Shown: positions 42,331-51,799, numbered from the stretch's first letter. The stretch is 64,000 bases of DNA from Saprospiraceae bacterium (GCA_022448955.1 JAKVCU010000066.1:1-64000); one strand, 5' to 3'. The notes: generated from the letters alone by a model not told the origin. Made by a program: numbers and translations.

Positions 42331-45300
42331 ATGCAAATGACGCTATTTTCATGGACCAGAGCATCTTTCACCGCAGTCCTTATTATAATGAGTTTGCCCA
42401 TTTTTGGACAAACAATCCTTATTCAGAATGGAACAGCCTCTTCTTGTGGCGGTTTTTTCACCGATAGTGGCGGGAACGCGGCTGGTTATACCCCCAACGA
42501 AAACTTTACTTTTACGTTATGCCCTGATGGGACAACTGGCACACACGTTCAGTTAATTTTCTCAGGCGTAGAATTGGGCGATGGCGATATCCTGACATTT
42601 TATGATGGTGACATGGTAGACCCTGCCACCCAATTCATGATTGATATCGTTCCAGGAGCTCCATTTATTGTTCAAGCCACTGCTGTAAATCCTACAGGCT
42701 GTTTAACGATTACTTTTACATCTGATGGTGTAGGTGAATCTGGTGGTTGGAGTGCAGACATCAATTGTATTCCAGCATGTCAACTTATCCAGTCTATCTT
42801 AGTTAGTTCTGATCCAATCGTAGAACCTGTAGATACAGGTTATATAGATGCCTGTCCTGGGCAAAGAATATTCTTTACAGGTGAAGGCATGTACCCACAA
42901 AATGGCCTCGTTTACAATCACTCCGATTTTACTTCTGACTTTTTCTGGGATTTTGGCGACGGTAATATTGCGGTTGGGCCAAATGTATCTCATACTTATG
43001 AGGAAGCGGGAGGTTATTTCGTCCAGTTAACCATTACCGATCAATTTGGCTGTACTAACACTAATTTTATTAGTCAAAGAGTGAGAATTTCCCCTTCCCC
43101 TACTTTTACAATAGGAGGTCAGTTAGACTCGGAAACCTGTGCAGGAGATACTGTTTATTTGAATGCTGTCGTTGATACGATTAATTCATTTAATAATGTT
43201 TCTGTCGTCCCCAATCCAGGAAGCTTCCAGTCAGGTGGTGTACGTTCAGATTCTCTTCCACTTCCTGATGGAACAGGAGCTGTCTATGAAACATCCATTA
43301 ACTTTACTGATTTCTCTCCAGGACAAGTCCTAGAAAATATAAATGATTTCGAGGGTATATGTGTAGTAATGGAACATTCTTGGTTGTTTGATTTGGATGT
43401 ATTCCTAACCTGTCCTGATGGAACGCAAATCATTCTTCAAAATCAAGAATTTATTGGCAATGAAGTTTTCTTAGGAGAACCTTTTGAAGCAGATGATATC
43501 GGAACCCCTAATCCTCCTGGTCAAGGAGTGGGTTATGAATATTGTTGGACGCCTAATGCCACTAATGGAACCTGGACAGAGTTTGTACAACAATTTAATC
43601 CACAAACTTTACCATCAGACAATTATAGTTCATTTGATGATATGTCTGCCCTTGTTGGCTGTCCTCTAAATGGAGAATGGTCAATCATTGTACAAGATCA
43701 GTGGGGTAGTGATAATGGATGGATTTTTGAATGGAGTATCAATTTAAGTGCTAATTTATACCCAAGTATTGAAACCTTCACTCCCAATATTGTTGACTTT
43801 GCATGGGAAAACAATCCTTCCATCTTCTATTACTCTCCTGATTCAATTGCTGCTGCACCTCAAAATGCTGGTACAGCCAATTATACATTCGAAGTTACTA
43901 ATGATTTTGGTTGTACTTATGATACTACAGTAAACTTTGCAGTTCTACCTATTACACATCCAGATTGTTACAATTGTGCAGATACTATCAATCAAATTGA
44001 TGATCTGGTTATTTGTGAGGGAGAATCTATTTTACTTGACGTGTCGGCAAATGTACCTACTGAAAATACGGTTATGTTTGAAGTTTTTCCACTTTATCCC
44101 CTTGGTTTTTTTAACCATCCACCTGCAAACCCTTATCCTTCCGGAATTGAAGTAAATAGTGTAGCACCTACTATCATTACAGATCCTTTGGCCCAAATTG
44201 AGTCTATTTGTATTAACATGCTAACAGACTGGAATGCAGATATGGCTTTTATCCTTAGGGCACCTTCTGGTGAATTATTAGAACTTTCGACAAATAATGG
44301 AGGTGGATTGGATAATTATACCAATACTTGTTTCACGCCAGATGCCACAACGTCAATTACAGCTGGAACTCCTCCTTTTACAGGTAACTTCCAACCAGAA
44401 GGGAATTGGAATTCATTAGTTGGAGCCAATATTCTTGGTGAGTGGCAGCTACTAGTATCTGATCAATTTGGAATTAATGATGTAGGAGAACTCGTTTCGT
44501 GGTCGATTTCATTTAATTCTGTTAATGATGTTCAATATACTTGGACTCCATCAGCAGGCTTAAGTTGTACCGATTGTCCAGATCCCATTGCATCCCCTAC
44601 TTCCTCTACCAACTACAATGTAAATTATGCAGACAGCTATGGTTGTACTTATATAAATGTGATACAAGTGGATGTCATTAATGACGTTTTAGCACCAAAT
44701 GTAAGTTGTCAAATTCTTACTCCTGGTTCTGGAGAGTTAGTTTTTGATTGGACGCAGGTCGGAGCATTTATCAATTATGAGTTAAATATTATTAGTTCTG
44801 TAAGTGGTGAATCTGGTTGGTTCGGACCAGTTAATGGATTATCTTACACCCTTTCAGGCCTTCAGAATAATGAAGAAATTTTATTGCAAGTAAGAGTATT
44901 TGTTGCAGGTAGTGGTACATGTCTAATTGAAATTGGTGAAGCAAACTGTACCTATGACTCTTGCGAATTGGAAGGCAGTACAGATACCATACAGGCTGTC
45001 AGTTGCTTTGGAGATACCAATGGAGAGGTAACCATTTCTGCTATTGCAGGAGATCCTCCTTTTCAGTTTTTCTTAGATGGAAACACCACCGCACAAAATA
45101 GTGGAATATTCACTGGTCTTTCTGGTGGAACGCATTTCGTAACCATTCGCGATGCAATGGATTGTGAAGAAATTATTGAGTTTGACATTCCAGAGCCTGA
45201 TGAATTAACTGCAACGGTAGAAATCAATCAAGAAATATTCTGTTTCAATGGTCAAGATGGTGAACTTGAGGCCGTTCCAGCAGGAGGTAATGGAGGATTT

Positions 45301-47835
45301 TCTTTTGAATGGAGTAATGGGGTAATGAGTGCTATCAATCAGCCTTTAGATATTGGAACTTACAGCGTTACTATTACAGATCAATTAGGATGTTCTACTG
45401 AAAGCTCAAATGTACTTACCCAGCCAGATGAGTTAATCATCGAACTGATAAAAACAGATGCTAGCTGTTCTGATTCCAGTGATGGCGCTATTCAAGCTAA
45501 TGCTCAGGGAGGTACTATTACCGGTTTAGGAGGATATACCTACACTTGGGATAATGGAAATGGAAATATAGCTTTCAACGAAAATTTAGGCTCAGGCACC
45601 TACTGTGTTACTGTTGCGGATGAGAATGGTTGTCAAGCTGAAGAATGTATTGATGTCGAAGCACCAAATGCACTAGTTGTCCAAAGTATCAGTGGAACGG
45701 ATGTATTATGTAATGGTGATAATACAGGTACTACGACTGTTGATGTAGTCGGCGGAACGGGTATGTTAACTTATTTATGGAACGACCCATTTGCTCAAGT
45801 TTCAGCAACAGCCACAAATTTAGAAGCAGGAGATTATACCGTGACTATTTCAGATGAAAATGGTTGTACTATAACAGCAGACGTAAGTATTAGCGAGCCA
45901 GCATTGCTAGAGGTCACGGCCAATGCGATTGATGTTCTTTGTAGAGGAGAAAGTGAAGGAAGTATTTCTTCAACAGCAATAGGGGGGCTTGAACCATATG
46001 AATATAACTGGAACGTCCAAGGACAAACACCAAATCTTACGGAAATTCCAGCAGGAGATTACAGCCTTACAGTCACAGATGCCAATGGTTGTACTGCAGA
46101 AGTTAGTATTTCAGTTGAGGAACCAAACACACAAATCGATCTCAGTATTGAACAAACCAGACTAGGCTGTTATGGACAAATGGATAGCGAAGCTACGGTT
46201 ACCCCAATTGGAGGGACCGCACCATTCAATTATAATTGGAGTAATGGTCAAAATACACCAACTGCGGTAGGCCTCGATTCCACTTCGTACTTTGTAGTTG
46301 TTGAAGATGCCAATGGTTGTAATGCTGAAACCAGTATTTCCCTAACAGAGTTAGACTCAATCTTTGTAAATATTATTCCAAACTCTCCAACTTGCTTTGG
46401 TTATAGTGATGGCGCTATGGCCATTAATCTAGTAGTTGGTGGTCTTGGCTCTCAAACATCTGATTATACCTTTAATTGGAGTAATAGCCAGTCTGGCGAG
46501 CAGATTAGTAACTTATTAGGCGATATGATGTACGCCGTAACAGCAACCGACGCGCAAGGTTGTGTAGGTTCAGCTTTCCAAGTATTGAGTCAGCCGCCCG
46601 CTGTTTCTTTCGATATTGATAGTACAGCAACTACTTGTTTTGGTTTCGAAGATGGTTCAGCAACTGTTCTAAATATGATGGGTGCTGGTATGACTTTCGA
46701 TGTTCAATGGGATGCTAATGCCAATAACCAATCTGGCATAATAGCAACGGACCTTGCCTCAGGCACTTATATCGTATCTGTTACTGATGAGGATGGATGT
46801 GTATCTACCGGAAGTATTTTCATCCCTCAGCCTACGGATGTGGTCGTTGAATTATCAACTATAGATAATATCTGTTATGGTGAATTTGCAGGACAAATTT
46901 TCACGGAAGTGAACGGAGGAATACCAGGATATACCTTTGATTGGTCAACAGGCAGTACTGATAACAGAATTGATGACTTAGCAGCTGGAAACTACACTGT
47001 TACGGTAACAGATGCCCAAGGCTGTATAGAGGAAGTAAGCATAGATATTTTACAGCCAGATATTCTACTGGCTGATATCGAAACAATAGATATCAGCTGT
47101 TTTGGAGGAAGAGATGGACGCTTCATCGTAAGTCCTAATGGAGGTACTCCACCCTATCAATATAGCCTTGACAATAAAGATTACAACGGGGCAAGTACCA
47201 TAGTTGGCCTGACAGAAGGCTCATATAATGTATTTATTAGGGATGATAATGGTTGCATCTTCTTCGAAGATATGACCATCAACCAGCCAGAAGAATTTAT
47301 GGTATTAGCGGGTATCGACGAGCGATTAATTCTAGGTGATTCTATTCAATTACTCGCAGATACTTTAAATGCACAAGGAAGTGTCGAATTCGTTTGGTCA
47401 GCACCCTACGCGGGTACCTTAAGCTGTAATGAATGCCCAGATCCTTGGGTACTTACTCAAAATACAGTGATGTATGAACTATATGGCATTGATGCGAGTG
47501 GCTGTGAGGATACTGACTTTATCACAGTTTTTATTGAGAAACCTAGAACGGTATTAGTACCAACTGGTTTTTCACCAAATGGTGACTTTACTAATGACCG
47601 ACTATATGTGCATGGTCGTAACGGTACTATTATCAAATCATTTAAAGTGTATGACCGTTGGGGACAACTATTATTTGAAAATGGAGACTTTGAAGTAAAC
47701 GATCCCAATCAAGGATGGGATGGCTCCTATAGAGGCGAAATCGTTAGTAGTGGAGTCTATATTTGGTATATAGAAGCAAAGTACATTGATGGAGCAGAAG
47801 AAGTTTTCAAAGGTCAAACTACTGTCATTCGATAA
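42331..47835 (+). CDS. SprB-repeat cell-surface adhesin with CUB, PKD, P-domains and T9SS type B C-terminal domain
   Basis: About 1,834 residues. Domains in order: signal peptide (residues 1-27, ending IMSLPIFGQ); CUB-like domain (about 28-150, cysteine-framed); PKD domain (about 175-255, FFWDFGDGNIAVGPNVSHTY); two proprotein-convertase P-domains (about 280-475 and 575-730, LDVFLTCPDGTQIIL and MAFILRAPSGELLEL); ten SprB repeats (about 890-1660), each with a C-[FYLNS]-x-G/D-x-x-[DE]-G start such as SCFGDTNGEV and an ITDxxGC element; and a gliding-motility-associated C-terminal domain (PTGFSPNGDFTNDRLYVHG, YDRWGQLLF, GWDGSYRGEIVSSGVYIW). It is secreted by T9SS and held on the surface. I used the ATG at 42331; a TTG directly upstream is also in frame. 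It precedes its PorP/SprF partner by 28 bases. Confidence 0.94.
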   Translation: MQMTLFSWTRASFTAVLIIMSLPIFGQTILIQNGTASSCGGFFTDSGGNAAGYTPNENFTFTLCPDGTTGTHVQLIFSGVELGDGDILTFYDGDMVDPATQFMIDIVPGAPFIVQATAVNPTGCLTITFTSDGVGESGGWSADINCIPACQLIQSILVSSDPIVEPVDTGYIDACPGQRIFFTGEGMYPQNGLVYNHSDFTSDFFWDFGDGNIAVGPNVSHTYEEAGGYFVQLTITDQFGCTNTNFISQRVRISPSPTFTIGGQLDSETCAGDTVYLNAVVDTINSFNNVSVVPNPGSFQSGGVRSDSLPLPDGTGAVYETSINFTDFSPGQVLENINDFEGICVVMEHSWLFDLDVFLTCPDGTQIILQNQEFIGNEVFLGEPFEADDIGTPNPPGQGVGYEYCWTPNATNGTWTEFVQQFNPQTLPSDNYSSFDDMSALVGCPLNGEWSIIVQDQWGSDNGWIFEWSINLSANLYPSIETFTPNIVDFAWENNPSIFYYSPDSIAAAPQNAGTANYTFEVTNDFGCTYDTTVNFAVLPITHPDCYNCADTINQIDDLVICEGESILLDVSANVPTENTVMFEVFPLYPLGFFNHPPANPYPSGIEVNSVAPTIITDPLAQIESICINMLTDWNADMAFILRAPSGELLELSTNNGGGLDNYTNTCFTPDATTSITAGTPPFTGNFQPEGNWNSLVGANILGEWQLLVSDQFGINDVGELVSWSISFNSVNDVQYTWTPSAGLSCTDCPDPIASPTSSTNYNVNYADSYGCTYINVIQVDVINDVLAPNVSCQILTPGSGELVFDWTQVGAFINYELNIISSVSGESGWFGPVNGLSYTLSGLQNNEEILLQVRVFVAGSGTCLIEIGEANCTYDSCELEGSTDTIQAVSCFGDTNGEVTISAIAGDPPFQFFLDGNTTAQNSGIFTGLSGGTHFVTIRDAMDCEEIIEFDIPEPDELTATVEINQEIFCFNGQDGELEAVPAGGNGGFSFEWSNGVMSAINQPLDIGTYSVTITDQLGCSTESSNVLTQPDELIIELIKTDASCSDSSDGAIQANAQGGTITGLGGYTYTWDNGNGNIAFNENLGSGTYCVTVADENGCQAEECIDVEAPNALVVQSISGTDVLCNGDNTGTTTVDVVGGTGMLTYLWNDPFAQVSATATNLEAGDYTVTISDENGCTITADVSISEPALLEVTANAIDVLCRGESEGSISSTAIGGLEPYEYNWNVQGQTPNLTEIPAGDYSLTVTDANGCTAEVSISVEEPNTQIDLSIEQTRLGCYGQMDSEATVTPIGGTAPFNYNWSNGQNTPTAVGLDSTSYFVVVEDANGCNAETSISLTELDSIFVNIIPNSPTCFGYSDGAMAINLVVGGLGSQTSDYTFNWSNSQSGEQISNLLGDMMYAVTATDAQGCVGSAFQVLSQPPAVSFDIDSTATTCFGFEDGSATVLNMMGAGMTFDVQWDANANNQSGIIATDLASGTYIVSVTDEDGCVSTGSIFIPQPTDVVVELSTIDNICYGEFAGQIFTEVNGGIPGYTFDWSTGSTDNRIDDLAAGNYTVTVTDAQGCIEEVSIDILQPDILLADIETIDISCFGGRDGRFIVSPNGGTPPYQYSLDNKDYNGASTIVGLTEGSYNVFIRDDNGCIFFEDMTINQPEEFMVLAGIDERLILGDSIQLLADTLNAQGSVEFVWSAPYAGTLSCNECPDPWVLTQNTVMYELYGIDASGCEDTDFITVFIEKPRTVLVPTGFSPNGDFTNDRLYVHGRNGTIIKSFKVYDRWGQLLFENGDFEVNDPNQGWDGSYRGEIVSSGVYIWYIEAKYIDGAEEVFKGQTTVIR

Positions 47836-47863
47836 CCCCCAGTTTTCTGGAAAAAATAAAATT

Positions 47864-48919
47864 ATGAAACGACGTTTAGTTCTTTTTTGCCTATTTTTTG
47901 TAGGATTACTTGTGCAAAAAGCTGAAGCTCAAGATCCTAGATTTTCACAATTTTATGCTACGCCTGTCCAGTTAAACCCTGCAATGATTGGAGTATATGA
48001 AGGGCAGTTTAGAGTAGTAGCAAATTACCGCGATTTGTACTCTAGTATTTTAGGGGGCCGTGCATTTAGAACTATTGCCGCTAGTTTTGATATGCGGTAT
48101 CAAATCGATAGAGGAGATTACTTAGCCTTTGGAGCTAGTGTATTGAGAGATGATGCTGGTATTTCCAATTTTAATCGAACTCAAGCGGGCTTAGGTATAT
48201 CAGTCCTCAAGCAATTAGGGGGAAGTCGCTATCGTACTTCTGACCAATATTTAATCGCTGGTGCACAGATTGGATTTGGGCAAAATGGTGCAGACTGGGG
48301 TGCATTGTGGTTTTCTGAGCAGTATGATCTAGAAAACGCGGTGATAGATCAAGGAGCAGCTAGTGGCGAAAATTTGATGAACAATCAAACAGATCTCTAC
48401 CTCGATTTCAATGCGGGCTTATTATGGTATGCACTTTTTGGTGATGATGCAAGTGTATACGCGGGTGGCTCTTTACAACACATTAACCAACCTAGCATTG
48501 GATTTTTTGATGATTCTGAAGAAAAATTACCCATGAAATGGGTGGGTCATGCGGGTGGCCAAGCACCATTTACCGATAATCTAAGTTTACTTCCAGCAGT
48601 AGCTGTAATTGGTCAAGGCCAATCTATGAGTATTACTGCCGGCGCTAACTTTAGATTCACCAATAGAGATTGGCGTGAGTTAGCTATCCGTGCAGGAGCC
48701 TGGGCACATGTCACGAATGAACTGGATAATGGAATGGCTATGGACGCAGTTATCATATCTGCCATCCTAGAAATGGAAAGATGGAACTTAGGTCTAAGCT
48801 ATGATGTCACCACTTCAACCCTATCCAGAGCAAATAACTCAAGAGGAGCATTCGAGCTTTCTCTTATTTATACTCATCCAGAAAAATCTAGATACAAGGT
48901 GAATTGCCCTAATTTCTAA
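47864..48919 (+). CDS. PorP/SprF family T9SS outer-membrane protein
   Basis: A protein of about 351 residues with a signal peptide (MKRRLVLFCLFFVGLLVQKAEAQ) and the PorP/SprF start DPRFSQFYATPVQLNPAMIGVYEG followed by FRVVANYRDLY. The rest is made of alternating strands as in an outer-membrane beta barrel. Members of this family are needed for secretion and surface attachment of SprB-type adhesins with type B C-terminal domains. The 28-base gap after the adhesin stop indicates one operon. The ATG at 47864 is chosen over frames that start inside the adhesin. Confidence 0.92.
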   Translation: MKRRLVLFCLFFVGLLVQKAEAQDPRFSQFYATPVQLNPAMIGVYEGQFRVVANYRDLYSSILGGRAFRTIAASFDMRYQIDRGDYLAFGASVLRDDAGISNFNRTQAGLGISVLKQLGGSRYRTSDQYLIAGAQIGFGQNGADWGALWFSEQYDLENAVIDQGAASGENLMNNQTDLYLDFNAGLLWYALFGDDASVYAGGSLQHINQPSIGFFDDSEEKLPMKWVGHAGGQAPFTDNLSLLPAVAVIGQGQSMSITAGANFRFTNRDWRELAIRAGAWAHVTNELDNGMAMDAVIISAILEMERWNLGLSYDVTTSTLSRANNSRGAFELSLIYTHPEKSRYKVNCPNF

Positions 48920-48988
48920 GTTTGAAATAGGGTAATGTTTAATGATTACCCTATAAGATATTCTGGAGTGAATCTAATTGACAAACTA

Positions 48989-49028
48989 CAAAATAGGTGA
49001 ATGAAATATATTTCGTTCACCTATTTTG
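48989..49028. terminator. Bidirectional intrinsic terminator between sprF-like gene and lysA
   Basis: Thirteen-base perfect stem CAAAATAGGTGAA (48989-49001) / TTCACCTATTTTG (49016-49028) with a 14-base loop. A- and T-rich arms serve both convergent genes. Confidence 0.88.
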
Positions 49029-49049
49029 TTCAAGTCTCTTATCAAAGAA

Positions 49050-50303
49050 CTATTCTCCCAAGCTATTTGAAGAAATATCTGCAACTACTTGATTACGGAG
49101 CAAATCATCCATCGTTTCTCTTTTGCGGATTAAATAATCTTTACCTTCATGTATTAACACTTCAGCAGGGCGGAATCGAGAATTGTAATTAGAAGCCATT
49201 GAAAAACAATAGGCCCCAGCATTTTTCATTGCCAATACATCACCTTCTCTAATTTCTGCAATTCGACGATTAGTACCAAAAGTGTCCGTTTCACAAATAT
49301 AACCTACAATGGTATAGAATCTTGATCTACCTGATGGATTAGAGATATTAATTATTTCGTGATGTGCATCATAAAACATTGGCCTTATCAAATGATTCAA
49401 ACCAGAATCGACACCAGCGAATATATTTGAAGTCGTTTGCTTAATTACATTTACTCTTACGAGAAAGGACCCAGCTTCGCTGACAATAAACTTACCAGGC
49501 TCGAATATCAATGTCAAATTTTTACCATAGCTTTCGCAAAATTCGTTGAACCGCTTAGAAATCAATGTACCTAATGCTTCAATATCTGTTTCTATATCAC
49601 CTTGTTTGTAGGGTACTTTAAAGCCACTTCCAAAGTCTAGATAATCTAAGTCTTGGAATGATTCCGCAATATTGAATAAGATTTCAGCCCCATTTAAAAA
49701 GACTTCTGGCTCATAAATATCAGAACCTGTGTGCATATGAATTCCCTCAATTTTTAATCCTGTAGCTTCAACTACTTTGTGGACATGTGGCATTTGATGA
49801 ATCGAAATACCAAACTTCGAATCAATATGTCCAACAGATATTTTGCGGTTACCACCAGCAACAATATGAGGATTGATCCGAATACACACAGGAATATCAG
49901 GAAAACCTTGTCCAAATTGCTCCAAAATTGAAATATTATCAATATTGATGCGTACGCCTAGCTCAACGGCTTCTTCAATTTCATTAAGGCCTACACAATT
50001 AGGGGTATAAATGATATCCTGCGGTTTAAAGCCTGCTAATAATCCCAATTCTACCTCCTGAATCGAAACAGTATCCAAGCCTGCACCTTCCGCTCTTAAT
50101 AGCTTCAGGATACTTATATTCGTTAAAGCTTTACATGCATAATTGATTTTTAACCGTTTGACCTTAAACGCCTCATTAATACGTTTGAATTGACGTTTGA
50201 TGATAGCCGAATCATAGACATATAATGGGCATCCATACTTCTCAGTCAGTGCTATTATATCTACTCCACCAGAAAGCTCATAACGGTTGTTTTCCAAATA
50301 CAT
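49050..50303 (-). CDS. lysA: Diaminopimelate decarboxylase
   Basis: A 417-residue fold-type III PLP enzyme making L-lysine from meso-diaminopimelate. The cofactor lysine is in KINYACKALTNISILKLL near residue 47; other motifs are GAGLDTVS, NPHIVAGGNRKISVGHIDSKFG, IEGIHMHTGSDIYEPEVF, LDFGSGFKVPYKQG, FEPGKFIVSEAGSFLVRVN and CETDTFGTNRRIAEIREGDVLA (substrate and dimer contacts). I chose the ATG at 50301-50303 (MYLENNRYEL); upstream in-frame codons would encode a spurious 36-residue hydrophobic leader. Monocistronic, ending at the shared terminator. Confidence 0.94.
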   Translation of the reverse strand: MYLENNRYELSGGVDIIALTEKYGCPLYVYDSAIIKRQFKRINEAFKVKRLKINYACKALTNISILKLLRAEGAGLDTVSIQEVELGLLAGFKPQDIIYTPNCVGLNEIEEAVELGVRINIDNISILEQFGQGFPDIPVCIRINPHIVAGGNRKISVGHIDSKFGISIHQMPHVHKVVEATGLKIEGIHMHTGSDIYEPEVFLNGAEILFNIAESFQDLDYLDFGSGFKVPYKQGDIETDIEALGTLISKRFNEFCESYGKNLTLIFEPGKFIVSEAGSFLVRVNVIKQTTSNIFAGVDSGLNHLIRPMFYDAHHEIINISNPSGRSRFYTIVGYICETDTFGTNRRIAEIREGDVLAMKNAGAYCFSMASNYNSRFRPAEVLIHEGKDYLIRKRETMDDLLRNQVVADISSNSLGE

Positions 50304-50629
50304 TTTAAAGTTTTTTTTAAAAAAAGTGCTTAGAATTAAATTACTTAGACAATAAAAAATGATCAGATTAAAAAACAATAAGTAACGGACGAAAAGAGAG
50401 TCAAACACCATTTTTAGACTGGCTTCAACTATCAGCCAAAGACTGATAGTTTAGAGTACTCATTTTCGGGCTTAGCCATTAAAATTTAATCTGTTGAATA
50501 ATACTTGCTTACAGAAGTTGGTTCCGTTTGGTTTGGAATTTGCAAATATAGGCTCAATCAAAGCATCCTTGCAAGTTTAATTTTTTAAAAAATGATGTAA
50601 TTTCTTTATTTTTCATACTTTAATAGACT

Positions 50630-50672
50630 GTAATTGAGGTTTATTGGAATTTTGAAGCAGCTGATTTTTACT
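50630..50672 (+). repeat. Dispersed family B, copy 2
   Basis: TGTAATTGAGGTTTATTGGA then ATTTTGAAGCAGCTGATTTT aligns with the segment at 62751-62792, with about four in five bases identical by eye. The part ending in CTCAGCTTAAG is also found at 38.9 kb. Confidence 0.6.
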
Positions 50673-50725
50673 CAGCTTAAGGCAAGTACGCAACGCAGAT
50701 CTGAGTAAAAAGACGCCTTCAAAAT
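50649..50725. promoter_or_regulatory. Nested inverted repeats (long hairpin) upstream of the ECF sigma gene
   Basis: Outer arms ATTTTGAAG (50649-50657) and CTTCAAAAT (50717-50725). Inner arms TTTTTACTCAG (50665-50675) and CTGAGTAAAAA (50701-50711), a perfect 11-base stem around a 25-base loop. It could be an RNA hairpin or a protein-binding site. It is not followed by a T-run. Confidence 0.6.
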
Positions 50726-50727
50726 AG

Positions 50728-50747
50728 ACTGTAATTTAAATTACAGT
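50728..50747. promoter_or_regulatory. Perfect 20-base palindrome, candidate operator
   Basis: ACTGTAATTT followed by its exact complement in reverse, AAATTACAGT, about 60 bases before the sigma -7 element. Half of the site recurs in the direct repeat at 50623-50635. A dimeric regulator site is the simplest reading, by inference. Confidence 0.5.
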
Positions 50748-50807
50748 GTCTTTAACACACCAAAATATGTAAAATTAACATCTTTTAGAGCAAGAATCAT
50801 TCATACC

Positions 50808-50815
50808 TAATTTTG
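50808..50815 (+). promoter_or_regulatory. -7 element of the ECF sigma gene
   Basis: TAATTTTG fits TAnnTTTG. Transcription would begin near 50822, which puts the TTG at 50821 at or before the +1 and favours the GTG at 50836 as the start of translation. Confidence 0.5.
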
Positions 50816-50835
50816 ATGTTTTGAAAAACTATCTC

Positions 50836-51378
50836 GTGACAGAAAAAGAATTGATAGAAGGCTGTAAAAAAAAGGACCGGATGGCACAAAAACTAATTTT
50901 TGATCGTTATTCTCCCAAAATGAATGGTATATGCCTTCGTTATCTCCGACACACAGAAGATGCGGAAGATGTACTGGTGGAAGCATTCTTTAAAGTCTTA
51001 ACCAATATTAATCAATTCAAAAGTGCTGGAAGTTTTGAAGGCTGGATAAGAAGAATTGTGGTGAATGAATGTTTGATGTTTTTGAGAAGAAGGCATAATT
51101 TTAACCTAACCGTTGAAGTCGATGCCAACCTTAAAGTACAAACAGATAAAAATATTGAAGATGAATTAGCAGCTCAGGATATTCTAGATTTTTTAGAATT
51201 ATTACCAACAGGTTATAGAACGATCTTTAACCTTTATGTGTTAGAAGGGTTTAAACATCGTGAAATTGCAGAAATGTTGAATATTAGCATTAACACTTCC
51301 AAGTCACAATTAATTTTAGCAAAAAAACGCCTCAAAAGCTTGCTGATCAAAGCAAACTATCCAGGCGCTATACTATAA
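50836..51378 (+). CDS. ECF-type RNA polymerase sigma factor
   Basis: A sigma-70-family extracytoplasmic-function factor of about 180 residues. Region 2 covers KELIEGCKKKDRMAQKLIFD, RYLRHTEDAEDVLVEAFFKV and FEGWIRRIVVNECLMFLRR. Region 4 covers LPTGYRTIFNLYVLEGFKHR and EIAEMLNISINTSKSQLILA, with the helix-turn-helix. A frame opens at TTG 50821, but the GTG at 50836 gives the usual family start (MTEKELIEGC) and lies downstream of the predicted promoter. The next gene begins 10 bases after the stop and is a candidate anti-sigma factor, as is typical. The cognate signal is unknown. Confidence 0.9.
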   Translation: MTEKELIEGCKKKDRMAQKLIFDRYSPKMNGICLRYLRHTEDAEDVLVEAFFKVLTNINQFKSAGSFEGWIRRIVVNECLMFLRRRHNFNLTVEVDANLKVQTDKNIEDELAAQDILDFLELLPTGYRTIFNLYVLEGFKHREIAEMLNISINTSKSQLILAKKRLKSLLIKANYPGAIL

Positions 51379-51388
51379 TTTCAGGCCA

Positions 51389-51799
51389 ATGAGAGATGAT
51401 AACCAAAAAGAACTTTTTAATTTGTTTAGAGACAACCAACATAAACTTGATCAAAAACCTTCTAATCAGGCTTGGCGCAGATTAGAATCTAGATTAGATG
51501 CACACCAAAATCGTACAAGAATATCCTTTGTGCGCCACCTATCAATGGCAGCTGCTATTGCAGCTTTATTAGCACTTATATTTGCTATTTCTATATTCCT
51601 CGATCATGGTAACCATCATAATATGGCAGAAAGAGAACAACAGCTGAATTTTGTTTTGGAAGAGCTGGATCAAAGAGATGCAGATGAGGGCGCCTTAAAA
51701 GTGGTAGAATTTTCAAGACAATATCAAGATCGTATGCGCAATCCTATTGAAGAAGGAACAGAAAAAAAGAAAATTGTGCTTTCCTCACCAAAATCTTAG
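51389..51799 (+). CDS. Candidate membrane anti-sigma factor
   Basis: A 136-residue protein with a soluble N-terminal region of about 50 residues (ELFNLFRDNQHKLDQKPSNQ, WRRLESRLDAHQ), one membrane segment (MAAAIAALLALIFAISIFL, about residues 52-70) and a C-terminal charged tail. The position 10 bases after an ECF sigma gene and the soluble-membrane-outside layout are those of an anti-sigma factor. The classical His-x3-Cys-x2-Cys zinc motif is absent, which is common in Bacteroidota versions, and no sequence family was recognised, so the role is inferred from context. Confidence 0.65.
   Translation: MRDDNQKELFNLFRDNQHKLDQKPSNQAWRRLESRLDAHQNRTRISFVRHLSMAAAIAALLALIFAISIFLDHGNHHNMAEREQQLNFVLEELDQRDADEGALKVVEFSRQYQDRMRNPIEEGTEKKKIVLSSPKS

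Larger units (their letters stand above)
50304..50820. other. Gene-free stretch with nested inverted repeats upstream of the ECF sigma gene
   Basis: Between two divergent starts. It contains a repeat of family B, a nested hairpin (outer ATTTTGAAG/CTTCAAAAT, inner TTTTTACTCAG/CTGAGTAAAAA), a 13-base direct repeat (ATAGACTGTAATT at 50623 and 50725) and a perfect 20-base palindrome (50728-50747). The sigma promoter lies at the right edge. Confidence 0.7.

Noticed and set aside
45000-47340. Ten similar segments in the adhesin gene as tandem DNA repeats
   Set aside because: They are diverged SprB protein repeats. The DNA identity is low, so they are not a recent tandem or CRISPR-like array.
50304-50411. 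Extended N-terminus of lysA (36 more residues)
   Set aside because: The extension is a hydrophobic, AT-rich leader unlike any diaminopimelate decarboxylase; the internal ATG gives the normal start.
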